Assembly (NCBI GenBank): GCA_902702965.1 | Contig: CACRXP010000069.1 | Span: forward strand, 1,593,245-1,657,244 | Direction of reading: 5' to 3' | DNA from: Spirometra erinaceieuropaei | Lineage: Eukaryota > Platyhelminthes > Cestoda > Diphyllobothriidea > Diphyllobothriidae | DNA: 64,000 nt | Part shown: in pieces, positions 59,161 to 64,000 of the stretch | Numbering within the stretch: the stretch's first letter is position 1 | Layout: each line of letters starts with the position of its first letter | The notes under the pieces: generated by a model | Told to the model about the DNA's origin: nothing | What the model saw: the letters and a program-made list of their open reading frames with translations, nothing else | Database searches by the model: none | Translations under genes and position numbers: made by a program

Positions 59161-59560
59161 ACCCTTTTAAGTTTAAAGTTATCCGCCGTAGCCCAAATTG
59201 GTGTACCAGGCGTCGAAGTACAGGTAGACGAGACGCTCATAAGTCGCCGCAAACATAACAGGGAACGACCGCGGCGGCAGTTTTGGGTCGTAAGTATGTA
59301 CAATTCACGCAGGCGGAAAGCCCTATTTGAGCAGATTAACAACCGCAGCTGGGAGGCCTTGAGGCCCGTCATAAGGTAGTGTGGAAGGGTTACACCCGCC
59401 TACCGTCCGACGGTTATACGCACTGCACTGTCAACCACCGTAGGGGCTTCGTGAATCCCACAACGGGACGGCATACGAACGCCATAGAGGCCTACTGGAG
59501 CAGATTAAAGGGGAACCCTAATAGCAAGCGAGCTCGCCGTGAGCCGGTGTACTTGGGGTT
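59161..59560 (+). pseudogene. Merlin (IS1016-like) DDE transposase remnant
   Basis: Frame 1 reads AVAQIGVPGVEVQVDETLIS then RRKHNRERPRRQFWVV and KALFEQINNRSWEALRPVI before a stop near 59,373. VDET carries the first catalytic Asp (59,227-59,229). A frameshift follows, and the next frame gives WKGYTRLPSDGYTHCTVNHR, GFVNPTTGRHTNAIEAYW and RLK, with the catalytic Glu at 59,487-59,489. The segment holding the second Asp (usually just before WKGY) is missing. Families: Merlin transposons and the related bacterial IS1595/ISXO2 type. Confidence 0.8.
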
Positions 59561-59930
59561 GGAGGTGGGGGGGGGGAGGGGTATTGGGTCTATAGCCTGA
59601 TCGCGGTTTGGATTGGGTCCCGGGGTCGGCTGCGCCGGCGTCGCGAAGGACGCAAGCGGCCGCGCGTAGTTGCACTTGATTATCGATTAGCTTCGGTGCC
59701 CGATAGTCCTCTGGCTCCTACCGGTGCCACTTTTTGCTCTCTCACGCTGCAGTGCACACGCCGTGTCTCGCTCTACGCTGACATTGCCTACCCTAACGGT
59801 CTTTGTCTTTGTGTTCCCTTGTGTCTCATTTTACTCACAGTTATGTTTACTCCTGTTAGTAGGCGTAAAATACGGCGTCAAGCCTACCTACTGGGAATGC
59901 AGCCGTTACCTACTGGCGATGGGAAAACTG
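59561..59930. other. GC-rich spacer before the satellite array
   Basis: It includes a GGGGGGGGGAGGGG run (59,568-59,581) and short direct similarity to the array only at its very end. No gene was recognised; the long plus ORF at 59,724-60,407 is mostly array sequence. Confidence 0.45.
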
Positions 59931-62900
59931 GCGATTGAGGAGAGCCAACCATCGACGATAAGAGAAGCTAACCAACGAACGCGCAGACGGAAGACTGGAA
60001 GGTATGACTCTGTACTTCGTCCACTTACTCTCCATGCCTACTTACAGTGCCTGTGGCCGTTACCGGCCGGTCAAAGAGGGAGCTGTCGATTGAGGAGAGC
60101 CAACCATCGACTATTGGAGAAGCTAACCAATGAACGCGCAGACGGAAAACTGGAAAGTAGGAGTCTGTGTACTTCGTCCACTTACTCTCCATGCCTACCT
60201 GCAGTGCCTGTGGCCGTTACCGGCCGGTCAAAGAGGGAGCTGTCGAATGAGGAGAGCCAACCATCGACTATTGGAGAAGCTAACCAACGAACGCGCAGAC
60301 GGAAGACTGGAAAGTATGAGTCTGTGTACTTCGTCCACTTACTCTCCATGCCTACCAACAGTGCCTGTGGCTGCTACCGGCCGGTCAAAGAGGGAGCTGT
60401 CGAATGAGGAGAGCCAACCATCGACGATTGGAGAAATTAACCAAAGAAGGCACAGACGATAGACTGGAAGGTAAGACTCTGTACTTCGTCCACTTACTCT
60501 CCATGCCTACGTACAGTGCCTGTGGCCGTTACCGGCCGGTCAAAGAGGGAGCTGTCGAATGAGGAGAGCCAACCATCGGCGATTGGAGAAGCTAACCAAC
60601 GAACGCGCAGACGGAAGACTGGAAGGTAAGACTCTGTACTTCGTCCACTTACTCTCCATGCCTACGTACAGTGCCTGTGGCCGTTACCGGCTAGTCAAAG
60701 AGGGAGCTGTCGAATGAGGAGAGCCAACCATCGACTATTGGAGAAGCTAACCAACGAACGCGCAGACGGAAGACTGGAAAGTATGAGTCTGTGTACTTCG
60801 TCCACTTACTTTCCATGCCTACCTGCAGTGCCTGTGGCCGTTACCGGCCGGTCAAAGAGGGAGCTGTCGAATGAGGAGAGCCAACCATCGACGATTGGAG
60901 AAGCTAACCAACGAACGCGCAGACGGAAGACTGGAAAGTATGAGTCTGTGTACTTCGTCCACTTACTCTCCATGCCTACCTACAGTGCCTGTGGCTGCTA
61001 CCGGCCGGTCAAAGAGGGAGCTGTCGAATGAGGAGAGCCAACCATCGACGATAGGAGAAGCTAACCAACGAACGCGCAGACGGAAGACTGGAAAGTATGA
61101 GTCTGTGTACTTCGTCCACTTACTCTCCATGCCTACCTGCAGTGCCTGTGGCCGTTACCGGCCGGTCAAAGAGGGAGCTGTCGATTGAGGAGAGCCAACC
61201 ATGGACGGTTGGAGAAGCTAACCAACGAGCGCGCAGATGGAAGACTGGAAAGTATGAGTCTGTGTACTTCGTCCACTTACTCTCCATGCCTGCCTACAGT
61301 GCCTGTGGCCGTTACGGGCCGGTCAAAGAGGGAGCTGTCGAATGAGGAGAGGCGACCGTCCGCGGTTGGAGAAGCTAACCTACGAACGCGCAGACGGGAG
61401 ACTGGAAGGTAAGACTCTGTACTTCGTCCACTTACTCTCCATGCCTACCTACAGTGCCTGTGGCCGTTACCGGTCGGTCAAAGAGCGAGCTGTCGATTGA
61501 GGAGAGCCGACCGTCCGCGGTTGGAGAAGCTAACCAACGAAGGCGCAGACGCAAGACTGGACGGTATGACTGTGTACTTCGTCCACTTACTCTCCATGCC
61601 TACCTACAGTGCCTGTGGCCGTTACCGGCCGGTCAAAGAGGGAGCTGTCGATTGAGGAGAGCCAACCATCGACGGTTGGAGAAGCTAACCAACGAACGCG
61701 CAGACGGAAGACTGGAAAGTATGAGTCTGTGTACTTCGTCCACTTACTCTCCATGCCTACCAACAGTGCCTGTGGCCGTTACCGGCCGGTCAAAGAGGGA
61801 GCTGTCGATTGAGGAGGACCAACCATGGACATATGGAGAAACTAATCAACGAAGGCGCAGACGGAAGACTGGAAGGTAAGACTGTGTACTTCGTCCACTT
61901 ACTCTACATGCCTACCAACAGTGCCTGTGGCCGTTACCGGCCGGCGAAAGAGGGAGCTGTCGATTGAGGAGAGTCAACCATCGACGATTGGAGAAGCTAA
62001 CCACCGAACGCGCAGATGGAAGACTGGAGAGTATGAGTCTGTGTACTTCGTCCACTTACTCTCCATGCCTACCTACAGTGCCTGTGGCCGTTACCGGTCG
62101 GTCAAAGAGGGAGCTGTCGAATGAGGAGAGCCAACCATCGACGATTGGAGAAATTAACCAAAGATGGCACAGACGATAGACTGGAAGGTAAGACTCTGTA
62201 CTTCGTCCACTTACTCTCCATGCCTACCTACAGTGCCTGTGGCCGTTACCGGCCGGTCAAAGAGGGAGCTGTCGGATGAGGAGAGGCGACCGTCCGCGGT
62301 TGGAGAAGCTAACCAACGAACGCGCAGACGGGAGACTGGAAGGTAAGACTCTGTACTTCGTCCACTTACTCTCCATGCCTACCTACAGTGCCTGTGGCCG
62401 TTACCGGTCGGTCAAAGAGGGAGCTGTCGATTGAGGAGAGCCGACCGTCCGCGGTTGGAGAAGCTAACCAACGAAGGCGCAGACGCAAGACTGGAAGGTA
62501 AGAGTGTGTACTTCGTCCACTTACTCTCCATGCCTACGTACAGTGCCTGTGGCCGTTACCGGCCGGTCAAAGAGGGAGCTGTCGAATGAGGAGAGCCAAC
62601 CATCGACGATTGGAGAAGCTAACCAACGAACGCGCAGATGGAAGACTGGAGAGTATGAGTCTGTGTACTTCGTCCACTTACTTTCCATGCCTACCTGCAG
62701 TGCCTGTGGCCGTTACCGGCCGGTCAAAGAGGGAGCTGTCGATTGAGGAGAGCCAACCATGGACGGTTGGAGAAGCTAACCAACGAACGCGCAGATGGAA
62801 GACTGGAAAGTATGAGTCTGTGTACTTCGTCCACTTACTCTCCATGCCTACCTACAGTGCCTGTGGCCGTTACCGGTCGGTCAAAGAGGGAGCTGTCGAA

Positions 62901-63075
62901 TGAGGAGAGCCAACCATCGACGATTGGAGAAATTAACCAAAGAAGGCACAGACGATAGACTGGAAGGTAAGACTCTGTACTTCGTCCACTTACTCTCCAT
63001 GCCTACCTACAGTGCTTTGGGCGTTACCGGCCGGTCAAAGAGGGAGCTGTCGAATGAGGAGAGCCAATCGTCGAC
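59931..63075 (+). repeat. Tandem satellite array, about 20 units of 155/157 bp
   Basis: The landmark AGCTGTCG recurs 20 times from 60,081 to 63,045, spaced 157 or 155 bp (the last interval is 154). Unit blocks are GAGGAGAGCCAACCATCGAC, GAGAAGCTAACCAACGAACG, ACTTCGTCCACTTACTCTCC, CAGTGCCTGTGGCCGTTACC and GGTCAAAGAGGGAGCTGTCG. The two lengths differ by a 2-bp change after GAAGG/GAAAG. Neither length is a multiple of three. The many overlapping ORFs (RANHRRLEKLTNERADGRLE..., TGRSKRELSNEESQP...) are frame-rotating by-products of the repeat, not a protein family. Confidence 0.95.
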
Positions 63076-64000
63076 GCGTACCCTTTTTACTGTACACCTA
63101 ACTGTTGAATGTTACTGTTGTGGCAAACCAGCTGCCCAAGGCTGTCGGGGACGATTTCCCCCACCTGGCAGTATGTCCTGTGTATTGTTCCTTTTCATAA
63201 TTCGGAGTAAATATTTTATTTGTCTAAAGCGTTGTTATTGATTACGGTACTGCTAAGCCTCCGGAATGAGGTAAGGTGTGCTAAGCAGTTGAATAACTGT
63301 CATCCTAAGGGCTGCGTTAGCTGATAGGTGTCTATGGATCACTAATGGGGGAATTGAACGGACGTTGTCTGTTGGATGGGTGGCTGTCTCTAGCAGTGGT
63401 AACGTAGCCATCATCGCACGGTAAGGATTGCGACTAATCGACCAACCTTGGAGGCTTGATACGTGAACATATATACGTACGTAGAATAATGCAATGACGT
63501 CCACTAAGCCTCGTCGATAAACCCTTGTAGGTCAGGAAGGGAGTGATTACGGAAGGCCTTTAGAGCGGGAACTGGGAGGTACGTAGAGACTGTCTGAGGC
63601 CGCTGCCGGCCACGGTAGACGGTAAGTAGGAATCGCTGCAGCTGGTAACGGGCGACATGAACCACCCGCGGGGAAGGGCATATCAGGTCAACTAACAAAG
63701 CCGGTTGGGAGGGACAGAAGACTGTGAAGCAGGCGGAAATGGAAACAGCCGATGGAGGAATTGTCGAATTCGGTAAGCTTGCGGAAAGGGGAGCGGGACT
63801 GCGGGGATTGATATGGGGACGGCGTAGATTACAGGCCTTCGGAATGGGGGAAGGGGAAAGGCGTGGGCTAGGCGGTAAGGGAGCGGTAGGGGTATATGTA
63901 AATACCGCAGTGGTCTAGGAGCCGGATGCCTGTGGTAGCAGCTACCCCAAAGTGACAGACGTATGTTTGGACGACGTAGGCTCTAAGCCTTTTAGTTGGG
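63076..64000. other. Right flank of the satellite, one open minus stretch
   Basis: A minus ORF at 63,504-63,698 and beyond reads VARYQLQRFLLTVYRGRQRP then LPVPALKAFRNHSLPDLQGF and stops. It looks protein-like but matches no family I know, and no splice signals are clear. The plus strand is purine-rich at 63.72-63.90 kb. Confidence 0.35.

Noticed and set aside
59121..59312. Mini-introns inside the Merlin remnant (GTAAGTATG at 59,121 and 59,290)
   Set aside because: The reading frame continues straight through the second site and the implied 23-nt intron is too short. Probably chance donors.
59724..63241. Many overlapping ORFs of 60-227 codons with repeated peptides
   Set aside because: They are the three frames of a 155/157-bp satellite; frames rotate from unit to unit and one always contains TGA. 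Not a repeat protein gene.

Overview
This is eukaryotic DNA, almost certainly animal. Coding sequence occurs as short exons with GT/AG borders and consistent reading phase, separated by kilobase introns packed with dispersed repeats. Degenerate TTAGGG-type tracts, CR1/jockey-like LINEs, a Ty3/Gypsy element, a Merlin-type transposase, tRNA-derived SINEs and foldback elements with TA-flanked CAGT ends all fit a repeat-rich flatworm genome. A diphyllobothriid-type tapeworm is my best guess, from the general look of the repeats, and I cannot prove it from one window. Most long ORFs here are chance or repeat-derived.

Two real genes can be assembled by hand, both on the minus strand. Gene 1 runs from an ATG exon at 28,961 down to about 848. 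It encodes an unrecognised secreted or membrane-anchored protein with several N-glycosylation sequons. Exons 26,096 to 15,893 form one unbroken phase-compatible chain of six, and exons 10,332 to 848 form another of four. The joins between E1/E2, E2/E3 and the two chains are less certain. Gene 2 starts with a signal-peptide exon at 58,129 and continues through exons at 56,469, 48,640 and 47,372. It encodes the N-terminal half of a secreted EndoU (XendoU, poly(U)-specific) endoribonuclease. The catalytic C-terminal half was not found in the window.

Layout: 1-351, part of a foldback element; 0.8-28.9 kb, gene 1 with introns carrying foldback elements (8.4, 14.6, 18.2, 19.5 and 26.1 kb), repeat family A, SINE copies, a three-copy inverted repeat cluster (22.1-22.7 kb) and an N gap (12.4 kb); 29-34 kb, AT-rich sequence with an old foldback copy and one orphan candidate exon; 34.4-41.2 kb, a transposon graveyard made of a LINE with an inverted 5' part, a Gypsy element split by a second LINE, and a third LINE fragment on the minus strand; 41-47 kb, mostly unexplained sequence with an N gap, a tandem duplication and a telomere-like tract; 47.1-58.1 kb, the EndoU gene with repeat-filled introns; 59.1-59.6 kb, a broken Merlin transposase; 59.9-63.1 kb, about 20 tandem copies of a 155/157-bp unit; 63.1-64 kb, unexplained.

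No rRNA, CRISPR, operon or bacterial signal was seen. Gene products are inferred from conceptual splicing only.
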